64,000 nt of DNA, taken from NCBI GenBank assembly GCA_037044905.1, contig JBAOKB010000144.1:310001-374000 (forward strand), given 5' to 3'. Source of the DNA: Hortaea werneckii. Its lineage: Eukaryota > Ascomycota > Dothideomycetes > Mycosphaerellales > Teratosphaeriaceae. Below are positions 32,720 through 44,147 of the stretch, piece by piece. The translations under genes were made by a program, and so were the position numbers. Position 1 is the stretch's first letter, and each line of letters opens with the position of its first letter. The notes under the pieces were generated by a model. That model had not been told where the DNA came from. It did not search any database and saw nothing but the letters and a program-made list of their open reading frames with translations.

Positions 32720-35700
32720 TATTGTTTCCTGCGAGTAGCTTACGCACGCGGGCAGATGCAGAGTGTGGGTTGCTTTGATTTCCCTGATTCAAGACGAAGT
32801 ACCTCGTGAGTATTTGCTGGTATCTTGGGAGAACTTCGGACGTGGAGTCCCGTGGTGGTCTGTATGTACTAGTACAACCAGTATGCCAATCGAGACCAAG
32901 CACGTACCACCACCTAAATGTCCAACGAGACGTGCACCTAAAGGACTTTTGGGCTCCGCCTGTAGATGGCGGTCTCACCGCGCTTCGTCGGATCACATGG
33001 TAAGGCCAGAAAGATGAATTCCGAGACATACCCACGGTCACTTCACCGCTGCTGAAGCACATGATTCTAGACCGCACAGGAGGCCGTGCTGGTACCCGCA
33101 TTGACAGAGAATGTCCAAGGCAAACTTGACGGTGGTGGAACACGGCCAAGTACTCTGCAAGTAGCTTTGCTAACTTGGCACCTTTCGAACTTGCTGAAAA
33201 TCAACAGGGGTGATAGCAAAGCAAACGATCATCATGCTCAAGGTCCGAATAATAAATCAGCTGTCAATACAGTGTCATATGCGGTATCCGACAGGAGAGT
33301 CTAGTGTCAGATCCGGACCTCGAACGCATGTGTGTATCCGGTCTCACCGCGGCAGTATGGAAACTCCTCGGCTTTAATCAACATTCCTTTGGCCCCGAAC
33401 ATGTGGTGTTTGCGGGATGCGGACTGATAGCGGAGACGAGTGGAGAGGGTAGGAGTCAGCCCTAATGTCACATGAAAGTCGCTCCGCAAGATGAGACGGG
33501 GCAGCAGTTCGCGATAAGTGCGAAGCATTGCATTTTGGCGGCGCTGTCCGATAGCTAGAAGAGCGCCGCATTATCGGTGCGGAGATCATTCATCAACCCG
33601 ACGGTTTCGAGGTCGGCAATTTGCTATGGGCTGAGGAAACCGGCACGAATTTGCACCAGGGAGAAGAATTCGGCGAAGTGTTCGGCATCCCAACGATGAG
33701 TGTGAATCCACAAGTCGGGTGGGACCGGAATACGCGAGCGGGCATCACCCTCGGCGCTTCGGCGAGTCTTCTGTCCCAAAAAATTTCAGCGTGGTGTTGC
33801 GCCGGTGGTTTTGAGTTTTGGGACCGTGGACAGAAGACGGGCACCGCCTTCTGCCATCTGCCCGTGTACTGTATTGCGCAAGTTTTTCCCTCGGCCGGTC
33901 TCAACTTTGAAGGCCATCTCGAAGCCAAGTTCTCCACACGGTTGACCCGCGCTCAGATGCCAAGATTGAGATTGTGGCCAGAAGTTGTGACCTTTACGAG
34001 TCCGATGGGTTATGCTCACCACAGGTCTCTGGCGAATTGGAGACAAGACGCGTTCAGGTTTGGTTCTTTGCTCATGTTCATCGCTTCGCCCGTTTGACGG
34101 TCATGACCAAGCTCGCCGTGGTATGCATGCAGAGAGCGATCATCGATCCAAAGACACGACTTTTGTTACAGAGTCTGGTTGATTTCCCTTTCTCCACAGA
34201 TCGCTCTCAGTCCGTGGGGGCGGACGCAGTGGTCCGAGACCTAACCCATCTTGGACATACAGTAGTCGTCCATCACCCCCTTCTTCTCGTCTCGTGTTGC
34301 ACGGCGGGCGGGGAACTGATACGCGCGTTGTCAAGATAAGATGCTCCATCACCACCAATCGCCGCCGCAGACGAGCAGGCGTGGGTAGAATCAGTGCGGC
34401 AGTGCAAGTTCTGAAAGATAAGTGGTGAACTCTGACTTTCAGACGGTCTTTTAGCCTATAGCCGCCCAGCCTTTGACCACGGGACATCCGCCTTCTTCTC
34501 CAGACCGTGGGGGTTCTGGAAAAAGCCACGTTTGATCTGGATTGTGGCTTGGTAAATGGATCGTAATTTGAGTTGCTTCATTGATCCAGGTGCTTCTGAA
34601 CATTTGGTAGAACTGCAAGACATGTCGCAAGATCCGATCCGTTGGAAGAGAAGGCCAGTGAGATGTCTCTGACCTGATCGGATCACGAAAGAAGCGCCGA
34701 TTTAGTGATTTACGTTGTCGCGAAAAAGGGATGTCGCCTCTATGATAAGATATTGAGGCGTCACGCGCACATTTGTTTGATATCGGGGAGTGCAGAACCA
34801 ACATATGGATGTCGAGGATGAGACGGAATAGGCAATTGCCGCTGGTGATTTTGGCATTACATTGGGTGACAGATCGTAATGCGAACTGATGAGAGACGGC
34901 TTATTGAGACTTTGTGCGCGCGGAGTGACGCTTTTCGCAGTCAATACGCGGTCACCTCGTCGCTCCCCGCGAAGCGAGCCTTGAACCCGCGGGCAGGTAG
35001 TGCTTTGCGTGCAACAGACGGCGGCATGGGTCGCCAAGGGGTAGAACACATTCAGCCTGTAGCCAAGGTGTAGTAGTCGAGCGGTGCGAGGGAGTACGGC
35101 GCGCGACGCTTTCCCCAGATCACCATCCCGCACATCATGACGTCCATGTGGTACACGCACATGCACATGCTTCAGAATCGGAGCATGTGAAAACGCGACA
35201 GAACAATTGCTCTCGAGCGTAGGTATGTGCCTTTTGCGCCGGCATCTCATACGCACACCATTTTTCTCTGCCTTCTTCTTGACAAAGCGCTTTGCACCGA
35301 GTTCGGCAAGTCTTCGCCGTAAAAGCTCCGCAGCCTCATCGTCTAAGAAAAAAAAAAGACCTTGGCGCTTCTTCGGACGAGCGAACTCTCGCTGTGGCGT
35401 GTGCACCGAGCACGACATCTTTGCACGAGAATCTGTGTGGTAAGAGTGGCATCGGCAGTCGCGCCTAGAACAGCAAATTTGCGCCCGTTCTTTTTTTCTT
35501 CCTCTGACGGAAAACCCCACCGGATTCGCTGAGAGCGCAGCGTGCAACATAGCAGGTGCAAGTGCAAAGGCGAACAGCGAGGCCCACACTACGGCGCCGA
35601 ATCCAGCTGCCCGCGAAAAGGAGCTAAGCCAACGCGTGTTTCATCCGGTGAAATCACGTCGCGACTGCGTGCTGCACACGGTCGAATTTTTCCAGACGCC

Positions 35701-36247
35701 CATCTGTCTGCTTGAAGCGACAAGAAAGCCTGCTGGAATAATTAGACCGAGACAGAGGGAGAGCGGACTGCAGGGCGCGACGGGGGGCAAAGCGCCACGT
35801 TTCTTTCTGCATCTCCACACTCGACACCGATCTGGGGCAGCCGAAGACCCACTTGCTCCTTCGACGCCATCACGCCGAAGGGAAACCTTACGAGCAATCT
35901 TGGACTGTGGGCCGGGAGACGCAGGAACAACGGTGCAGTGGAAAGGAGACGCGCCCGACTGCCTATCAGCGAAACTTCGTCATCACCAGTCAGGCAGTCC
36001 AGGTTCGGGCCCACTCACTAACCCCACGCCGGCGGAGCCTCTACCTTTTTCTCTGCTGCCTCGTCGTTTGACACTCCGGCGGACCTCCTCATCACGACGC
36101 CTGCGCGCTGCCATTTCTCCGCACTTCGACCCTGGCACTTACGCTGTATCTTCTGCGGATCTTGCGCGTTACACCACACCGCTGCCGGGACAAATCAACC
36201 GCCTTTTTATCTCTTCCAAACTCACCAAGGCAGCCACGCTGGGCTAA
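32720..36247. other. Long intergenic region upstream of creA
   Basis: About 3.5 kb. The last 1-2 kb is probably the promoter and leader of creA; long regulatory regions are usual for this gene. It contains an A-run at 35347-35357 and open frames at 34702-35589 (-) and 35636-36247 (+), which have biased but not protein-like composition. A stretch at 33,300-34,100 has protein-like fragments on both strands that I could not assemble into a gene. Confidence 0.4.
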
Positions 36248-37907
36248 ATGCTGTCGTCGCTGCTGAACCCGGAGCAGCAGCAGCAGTCTCCGAGCAACGC
36301 GACCCCGTCGCAGCCATCCACCCCGGGGCCTCAATACTCGGAGTCGGCGTCGCAATCCCCCGCGAATTCTATGGCCGCCTCTGCGATGACCATGTCGGCC
36401 ATGGGAATGAACATGAACGGCGATGAGCACCGCCCGGATCTGCCAAGACCATACAAGTGCCCGCTTTGCGACAAGGCTTTCCACCGCCTGGAGCACCAGA
36501 CGCGTCACATCCGCACCCACACTGGCGAGAAGCCGCACGCCTGCCAGTTCCCTGGCTGCACCAAGCGATTCAGCAGGTCGGACGAGCTGACGCGACACTC
36601 AAGAATACACAACAACCCTAACTCGCGACGAGGAAACAAGCAGCATGTTGCCGCCGCCGCCGCTGCTGCGCAAGCGATTCAGAACGGCATGCAAAATGGG
36701 ACCTACGACCTCCAGACACTGCAGCAGCTGAGCCAGCTCAACCAGATGAACCAAATGAACCAGATGGGCCAGGGAGGCCAGTTCAACCCGCTTGCACAGA
36801 TGGGACAAATGAACGGAATGAACCAGATGGGTCAGATGGGAGCAATGGGTGGCATGGGGCAGATGCACCCGATGGGACAGATGAACCAAATGGGTCAGGT
36901 GAATCAGATGGGCCAGATGGGTCAAATGCACCCGCCGCAGCAGATGCCGCAGATGAATGGTGGCAGCCCCATGGGCCAAATGAACCAGCCAACGTCAGCG
37001 CCGCAGCCCATGCCACCTCCATCCGCCGCTCCATCAGCGCCCAATTCTCAGCTCAACTCTCCGAATGTGTCACCTCCTCAGACGTATTCTACCTACTCTA
37101 GCAACCCAGGCTCATACATGACACGCAATGTCAGTGGCGATGTTAGCCCAGCAGCTGGCAACTCACATCGACCGATGGACATCAACCTCCTTGCTACAGC
37201 CGCCTCGCAAGTCGAGCGCGAAAACAACAACCTGTCCCAAATCCCGAATCACAACCTCTCCTTACCGTCGAGACACTCAGCGTACCAGTACCACAACCAC
37301 CCGTACGGCACTGGTCGGATGCCGTCGCTTTCGCACTACCACTATTCCTCGAACCCAACTTCCCAGCCGATGTCGCGAGCACACTCGCAGGACGAGGACG
37401 ACCATTACGCGCATCGCGCTTCCAAGAAGTCGAGACCTAGTTCTCCGCACACCACCGCGCCACCTTCTCCGGAAATGCCCCATGAGTCTACCTCGCCTAC
37501 ACCAGACCACACGCCTCTCGCCACACCTTCGCATTCGCCCAGGCTAAGACCGCAGTTCTTCCACAACGGTGTGCAGCTTCCTACATTGCACCATCTTTCG
37601 CTTCATAATCAACCGCCTCCGGCTCTCGCACCAGTTGAGCCTTCAGCTGATGGTCAGCAGCCGTACGTCCCAGCTCAACACAGCGGCTTAAGGATTAGCG
37701 AAATCATGGAAGCCGGTGATGGTGCGCAGCGCAAACTGCCGGTCCCTATGGTTCCGCCGAAGACTGAGAACTACACCAAGATCAACGAGCTCGCAAATCC
37801 TGAGAGCGGGATGAACAGCGGCGCCAACAGTGGTCAGAACAGTGGCCAGAAATAGCGGCCAGAACAGTGGTCAGAATAGCAGTCGGGCCAGCGAGGCTGG
37901 GGATTAA
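36248..37907 (+). CDS. creA: Carbon catabolite repressor CreA/CRE1 (C2H2 zinc finger)
   Basis: Start ATG 36248. Two C2H2 fingers (about residues 74-126) are preceded by RPDLPRPYKCPLCDKAFHRL and joined by the HTGEKPHA linker, then FPGCTKRFSRSDELTRHSRI. This is the Mig1/CreA finger pair, which binds SYGGRG. An Ala run follows, then a Met/Gln/Asn repeat (residues 163-246), the SRAHSQDEDDHYAHRASKK basic region, SPTPDHTPLATPSHSPRLRP, and GLRISEIMEAGDGAQRKLP, all CreA landmarks. CreA represses genes for alternative carbon sources when glucose is present. The frame stops at 37855 inside a run of NSGQ repeats. Dropping one A of AAA at 37850-37852 continues the same repeat to a stop at 37905-37907 (552 aa in all). 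No intron is needed. Confidence 0.93.
36734..36985 (+). repeat. 9-bp-period coding repeat (xxM)n in creA
   Basis: Codons 163-246 contain 21 methionines in 84 residues. Every one falls on the same third position of a three-residue register, mostly as NQM or GQM, so the DNA is a degenerate minisatellite of 9-bp units. Confidence 0.85.
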
Positions 37908-39914
37908 CAGGGACGGAAAATTGCAAAGGAAAGACTCTATTCAGTTTCAATTGCGCCTTTTCAGACTGGCAGTTACTCAAGCCGTGCACCGATCGGTGAT
38001 TTCTTTTTCTCTTTTTATTAATATGACGGCCTTTCACTGTACGGACACAAGAGACGGATTGCTTCATTCACTCGGCAAGGAGTTCAAGCGATAGATTGGT
38101 CATGGCGAATAGCGGCGAAAAATTATAGCCGACAGTCACGAGACTGGGTCGTACTGGATATGGGAAATTTGTTTGCTTATATGCTTATCTCATTCTTCTG
38201 GAGGAAAGTCGATGGTGCTTTTGCTGGTATTGGTGGCAGGGAGACGGTGATGGGAGTTGAAAGCGCATTCTGGCGATACCAGCGGATACATGTCGACAGG
38301 TCACTTGTAATGCTCTTTTCATCCTGCGTTGGCTTGCAGTAGCCTGCTTCTTTTCCGGACTGTTTCACATAGCTCTTCGCTCTAGCAACGCGCGCGTCTA
38401 TCCACGGCCTTGCATAGATAGACACCGCTCTAACTTCACTAAGAGATTTCTTCTTTTTTGCGCAAATCTGCACATACTTTTTCGTCTTGACTTGCTTTGG
38501 ACTTGATCGGATCTACCTTCCAACCTCGTCTGGCGCATGGTTACGCCGAGCAACGAAAGAAGTAAAAAAGGGCATGTCATGTTTCTCCGCAGTGATCGAC
38601 AGGTATCCACTCCGTCTGATGCTTGTCAGAAACTCTCATGAAAACCATCGTCTCCATCGTCTCGGCCTCAGCACTGGGATGTGAATGACCTTGCCACGGC
38701 ATCCGAGTGGAGTCTACACGAGAAACTAAATCAGCTTCTCGCATTTCATGACAAAAGACAGTGCATTGGCAAAGATTGACGGTGGAGCTGCTAGCCCTCA
38801 GTGATTTTATTATGGATTGTACACGCAATGTGCGCCTTGTTCTGCAATCCCCACATTCTCCAGAAAAGTCAAGACTTTGGCCTTCCTTCCCTCCCTTCCC
38901 CCAGCCAGCCCTTCCCGTCTCGCCCCTTCTCCACACTGTTTTGTCTGGCTTGCGTTATGGGCTTTCTTTTCTGTACGTCACTTGACGATGATCATGTCCG
39001 GGCTTCTCCACACTTTCACTCTAACCTTGTGCCAACCTCTCTCTTTCGTCAATTTTTTTTTTTTGGCTTTGAGGCCGGCCTTCTTCTACGATCTATACTA
39101 ATCACGATCTGACACGTTGGCGTCTCAACTTCCCTTGTCGCTGTGACGGTTTGTGTTGAGTAATCTTTGGGGACGATCCCTAGTGGAGACATCTTACACA
39201 TGTACTATCGTCTCAACCGTCTGGTGCGTTTCGAAAATCGACCTCTATCACGTACGCGCTCAGAGCAAGGGAGTGAGAGGTGGGACGACCGACGGTGCAT
39301 ACACATTCAGTCTGCCGCCCTTTTCACGGTTCAGGAATGATCTTGTGAGTGGTGATGGATACGTTCTTGTACATGTGTACCTTGTAATAGCCCTGGGCTT
39401 GCCATTGGCCACATCAAAGGTCGACGGTGGCTTCATAATCCATGTCTTGTCAGCACCCAACTGCAATGGGTTGTCCAGCTGCACTCGACAAGGCTTGCTT
39501 ATTGCGCGGCGGAGACTCTTTCAAGAGCAGGATTACGACTCCCTCTGTACCGTTTAAGTCATGGCTTGCAGCTTCAATCTTCAGCTCTGCAGGACTTGGC
39601 TTCATGCGCGGCTGCATTCGTGGCGTGAGCGTAGGGTCTTGGTAGCTCTTGTCTTCCCTTGACCTGGGGGATCATGTATCAACTTGACAAGGTACGGCTC
39701 CTTCCCGGAAGGTTTCAGATGATCTAGACAACCCCTATTGCTTATGCCCACATGCTTGGCTTAACGGACCGTCAGACCTTGAAAGGAACTGCACTGCCGG
39801 GCAACAGCTGCAGGCTTGCGATGAGATACATGGACATACGCGCGGCTCTGACATGCGGTGAGCATCCTGCGGGCCTATGCATTGCCTCTATCCTGTTCGA
39901 TCGGATAAGATCGA
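37908..39914. other. Intergenic between creA and the Rkm5-like gene
   Basis: About 2 kb: the 3' regions of two convergent genes. It includes T-rich tracts (for example near 39050-39062) and C/T-rich tracts (38880-38930). No gene is recognised. Confidence 0.4.
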
Positions 39915-40846
39915 TTACATCTTAAGCACGCATATATGCACAGCGAATCCACTCCCTTCCCTCAGCCCATCCAATAACGAATCATTCGGTATGCGCCAAA
40001 CGTCAAAGTATTGTAATGAGGTCTCAAGCCATTGCTCAAACACCTCTGCCTGCCGTAGCTGCTGCACGATCACACAGGCCGTAGGCCTCGTATCGCTCGC
40101 CGTCTGTTCCCTGTGAGCTTCTCGCGAGCGGCAGATCTCGACGCAGGTCTGCACGAAGGGCTCGATGAGCGCGTAGTTGTACAACGTATCGCAGGCGAGA
40201 ACGACATCGACGCCGGTTCCGAGGTTGTTAGCGCTCAGCTGTTTGGGGATGTCGTCTTCTTCCCAGTCCAGAGCGAGAGCTTGGACTCGATGCTGCGAGT
40301 CTTCTGCAGCTTTCTTCCGTGTTCCCGTCTGATGCGTCTGGAGATTCTTGTCGATGTTCTGCTGTAAGAGCTTCAAGACATGCTGTTGATCGGTCGCCAC
40401 CACCTGTCTCACCCGACGGGCGAGAATGCAGGGCACGAGGGCGGAAATGCCGGAGCCCAGTTCTAGAACGAGGCTATCGCCTGTGAGTAGACCGCTCGTG
40501 AAGAGTACGTTCTCCGCATGTGCCAGCCATTCTGAAGCACGAACGGAGCTCTGCCAGACCGCTGCACCTGTCGTGCCTTCTTTCCGTCCCGATTGTAGTG
40601 CACCGGGTGATTGGGCGACGAGGAAATCTTGGCCGCCGACTGTGAGTTCGATCTCGTGTGCTTTGGGATCAAGCATGCCCAGGTCGGAGAGAGTGTGATT
40701 GTGAGAAAAGAGATCGAACGTCTCTGTACTTACCGTGTCACTTTTTGGCGTGAGGGAGTGGCGACTACTTCTTGCTAATTCTTACCTTCGTATGCGTCTG
40801 TGACTTTGTCACCACAGTTGATTTGTATGACTTCTGAGAGAGTCAT
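39915..40846 (-). CDS. Rkm5-like lysine methyltransferase (methyltransferase family 16)
   Basis: Two exons, 40846-40786 and 40723-39915 (289 aa). The 62-bp intron (GTAAGA..TACAG) is inferred because it joins MTLSEVIQINCGDKVTDAYE to ETFDLFSHNHTLSDLGMLDP, giving the family's N-terminal pattern. The methyltransferase core follows: TTGAAVWQSSVRASEWLAH, the SAM-binding glycine loop LVLELGSGISALVP, VVATDQQHVLKLLQQN, and VVLACDTLYNYALIEPFVQT. Yeast Rkm5 methylates ribosomal protein L1. Related family-16 members act on other proteins, so the substrate is inferred. The gene is divergent from the Aurora kinase gene, with 274 bp between starts. Confidence 0.8.
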
Positions 40847-41120
40847 TGTGATGATTAAGGATCTTCTTTTTTGAGAAACACTTTGGGCATTCGCAACGTC
40901 TGTCGCTGCTGAAGAGAGCGCTTTGGCTTGGCGAAGTTCCGGCTCGGAGGGGTTTCCGGGGCAACGACGCCATGTTGATTTGCTTTCCGCTTCCAGCCCA
41001 CCTTCACTTCGAGCTTCGCACAAGTCGTTCAAAGGTAGCTGCGCACTCCTCGCCTCTCCATTGAGTAGGACTTACTACCAGGATACTTGGGACATTCATT
41101 GACCGCCGCTTTCTTCTACC

Positions 41121-42400
41121 ATGGCGGACATGCGCTCGCTGGAGCAGCGCCTTGAAGGCATCTCCGTGCAGGATGAGAACCACGAGAGCGGCAATGCGCC
41201 GCCGGCGCAACATCATAAAGCAAAGGTACGATGACATGCCATAAGAACAGTCAATAGATTCGAAACCTAACATCAATCTCATAGGGTTCATTAAGCACAG
41301 CCATCTCCCTCTCGAACCTCTCAGCAGCTGCCTCACAAAACCGCCTTAAATTGCCCCTACAGAAACTCCCCTCCAACGCAGCCCAAAGCAAACCCGGCCA
41401 ATCGACAGTCACCAAAATCACCCTCCCCTCCCAAGCCGCCCAACAACGCCCCTCAACCGCCGACCAACAACGCACCTCCGATCTCGACCCCTCCCCGTCA
41501 TCGCTCCAGAACCAACCCCAGCCTCGAAACCCAAGCCCAAACAGTTCCACCTAGGCATGTTCGAGATCGGCAAACCGCTCGGCAAAGGCAAATTCGGGCG
41601 CGTCTACCTCGCACGGGAAAGGAGCACGGGCTTCGTATGCGCGCTCAAAGTCCTGCACAAATCCGAACTGCAACAGGGCAAGGTGGAAAAGCAGGTGCGG
41701 CGGGAAATCGAGATCCAATCGAACCTCGCGCACCCCAACATCCTGCGCCTGTACGGCCACTTCCACGACTCCAAGCGCATCTTCCTGATCCTCGAGTTCG
41801 CGGGCAAAGGCGAACTGTATAAGCACCTGCGCAAGGCGTCCAAGTTCCCCGAACCCCTCGCCGCGTCGTATATCGCGCAGATGGCGTCGGCGCTGAAGTA
41901 CCTGCACAAGAAGCACGTCATGCACCGGGACATCAAGCCGGAGAACATCCTCGTGGGTCTACACGGGGAAGTGAAGATTTCCGATTTGGCTGGAGCGTCC
42001 ATGCCCCAAATAACCGCCGCAATACCATGTGCGGCACGTTGGACTACCTGCCCCGGAGATGATCAAGCCGGGACGGGAAGAGAACTGGTATTCGGAGAAA
42101 GTGGACCTGTGGAGTCTTGGGGTCTTGACCTACGAGTTCCTTACGGGCGAGGCGCCGTTTGAGGATACGCCGGTGATGACGCAGCGGAGGATTGCGCGGG
42201 GGGAGATGACGATCCCCAAGTTTATTTCGGACGAGGCAAGGGATCTGATTAAGCGGTTGTTGGTGCTGGATCCGGAGAAGCGGTTGAGTTTGGATGAGGT
42301 CGAACGGCATCCGTGGATCCTGAAGCATTGTGTTAAGGGCGAGAGGGTGTATAATCGGGAGAGTGCGGAGAGGAAGAAGAAGAGTGCGGAGAAGGAGTAG
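41121..42400 (+). CDS. Aurora protein kinase (Ipl1/Ark1), frame broken at three places
   Basis: Exon 1 is 41121-41225 and exon 2 starts at 41285, after a 59-bp intron. The kinase domain has KPKQFHLGMFEIGKPLGKGK with the Gly loop, FVCALKVL with the ATP-binding Lys, and HRDIKPENIL. Further on come EMIKPGREENWYSEKVDLWS and the C-lobe to RHPWILKHC. This is Aurora, the chromosomal-passenger kinase that corrects kinetochore attachment, essential in fungi studied. Three frame breaks occur. One is between the N-terminal extension (readable to about 41550 in one frame) and the frame of KPKQFHLGM. One is a missing base in the DFG motif (GATTTGGC at 41983-41990; DFGWS expected). One is a missing C in CCCC at 42051-42054, before the APE-like PPEM. 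Three added bases give 407 aa, a normal length. A sequencing error is the simplest reading. Confidence 0.9.
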
Positions 42401-43036
42401 GAGGTTGAAAGGTGAGAAGAGGGGGAGGTGCGTGATGCTTGACGACTCTCGTAATTCTTTTTGGGTTTCGGATCTTTTTTTGGCTATGGTGATGGGGCCT
42501 AGTGACCCAGACACTCTTGATTTGCATTGAGCGGAGTTGGTTGGTTTGCCGATGGGTTCCCGGCAGCGAGGCGCAACTGCACAGCTTGCTTTTTTCTGTG
42601 CTGCGAAATGGTGATTCAGCAGCTGGATGAAAATGTTATTCACATTTCATGGTCTCCTGTCTCCCTCTCTCTCTCGCCCGCTCTCTGTGCATCCGCTCTA
42701 TCCCAGCGCTAAAAGACCAGCCTTGACCGAGATCTGCGATTTATGTAAATTGTTCAGTACTGGCGGAAGTTGGCGTGAATTCAGAAGCCTGGACTGGCTT
42801 CGAGATCAGGCCCTACGAACGCTCACGCATCTCAGTAACCCGTGTTTCTAAGCGCACGAGATTGCAAGCTGTGTCCTGCACCCCGATCACAGTGATGCGA
42901 GAACTCATGGCGGCTGATCTCGTTCGGCAGAATCATTGTTCTGTCGCTTCCACTCGGCAGATTTCACTCGTTGACAGCACAGTACAGACCGACATCCCTG
43001 CAAATAGGGAGGAAATCTCTTTCACTCAGACCAGAT
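42401..43036. other. Intergenic, convergent 3' ends of the Aurora and ATP23 genes
   Basis: About 640 bases with no gene. A CT-repeat tract lies at 42660-42690. Confidence 0.4.
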
Positions 43037-43756
43037 TTACCGATATATCTCATCAAACGGCCTCGTGTCCTGGAAACAGCTCTCCCACACGCTGTCCACC
43101 ACCCTCTCAGCTTTGACCTTGTCACCCTGACACGCCGGTCGATTGGCCACACTCAGCACCGCCCGTCGCCTGACACACTCCTGCAGCTGTTGCGTGACAC
43201 TCCACTGGCCGCGGGTGAAGAACTCCCGCGTCCATCTACACTCCCCACTCAACGTACTCGCGCGGATCTCCATGCACGCGGCATGGCGAAGGTCATAGGG
43301 ATCCAGCTTGAAGCGCATGTGATCGTACGCGTGCACCATCTCGTGCGCGAGGGTGTCTTCCAAATGGCCGCGGTTGCGTAGCTGGTTAGCGCAGACGAGG
43401 ATGCCGTATTCGGAGTCGAAGCCGCCGGATTGCTGGGAGTCGCAGCGCCGACAGCGGACGTTGGATTCGTTGATGGAGGCTGAGCCGTCGGGCGGGCCGA
43501 GCAGGTCGATGTTGTGTTTCATGAAGCGGATGATGGGGGAGTATTGGAAGAGCCAGGCTTTGTCGGCGTCGCAGCGCTTGCAGTCGCGCTCTTCGTTGAG
43601 GGTGTCGCGAGTTCGGAAGTAGGCGGCGCGCTCATTTGGGGTGGCCGAGCCGGTCAGGATGGAGAAGAAGTTGGACCAGGTGTAGAAGGACTGGTCGAGT
43701 TCGGGGGCGGCATTGGTGGGAGGAGAAGGGTTGGGGTTGGGAGTTGAGTCGGCCAT
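43037..43756 (-). CDS. ATP23: Mitochondrial inner membrane protease Atp23
   Basis: Single exon, 239 aa. The zinc metalloprotease motif HEMVH is at residues 138-142 in LEDTLAHEMVHAYDHMRF. Conserved paired cysteines precede it (CKRC, CRRC), and the C-terminal family pattern is present (LSGECRWTREFFTRGQW, CVRRRAVLSV). Atp23 works in the intermembrane space: it removes the presequence of Atp6 and acts as a chaperone for F1Fo-ATP synthase assembly, and also degrades Ups1. No N-terminal presequence is visible, as expected for a protein imported through its cysteines. It is divergent from the HOS3-type gene. Confidence 0.94.
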   Translation of the reverse strand: MADSTPNPNPSPPTNAAPELDQSFYTWSNFFSILTGSATPNERAAYFRTRDTLNEERDCKRCDADKAWLFQYSPIIRFMKHNIDLLGPPDGSASINESNVRCRRCDSQQSGGFDSEYGILVCANQLRNRGHLEDTLAHEMVHAYDHMRFKLDPYDLRHAACMEIRASTLSGECRWTREFFTRGQWSVTQQLQECVRRRAVLSVANRPACQGDKVKAERVVDSVWESCFQDTRPFDEIYR

Positions 43757-44147
43757 GGTGACCGCAGGCAGAGGATATGTACAATATAATACAATCGTAA
43801 CTTAAGACGCAGTGGTCTTTTCAGGGACCAAATACAATGGTATGTTTGCAGTAGACGATGAGGGTGCAGGTGATGGAAACCTTACCACAAGGTTTCCATG
43901 CCCGGCAGTGAGATCTGCAAACCCGCGCGAGCTGCAGGGACTTGAGGGACCTGCGCTCACGTCGCGCTCGGGACGCGCCTGTCGTCATTTGGTCATTTGG
44001 TTTGGGGTAAACTTGCGACAGACCAGAACTCCTGCCGTCCCACTGCAACAGAAATCGTAGCATGCGCTGCGACACATACATAGTAGCCGCTGACTTGAAG
44101 CTCCATATCTGCATAGTACTGTAGGTACACAGTAGTATCTTGGCAGT
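43757..44147. promoter_or_regulatory. Shared promoter of the ATP23 and HOS3-type genes
   Basis: About 390 bases between two divergent starts. No specific site is assigned. Confidence 0.45.

Noticed and set aside
34702..35589. 295-codon open frame on the minus strand upstream of creA
   Set aside because: Composition is Arg/Cys/His-heavy without a domain, and it lies in the GC-rich creA upstream region; chance openness is likely.
35636..36247. 203-codon open frame ending just before the creA start
   Set aside because: No conserved motif; it probably belongs to the creA leader. An upstream-ORF role cannot be shown from sequence alone.
41408..41544. An intron that would fix the first Aurora frame break
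   Set aside because: The only donor in phase (GTCACC) is poor, and the other two breaks in the gene cannot be introns, so an indel is simpler.
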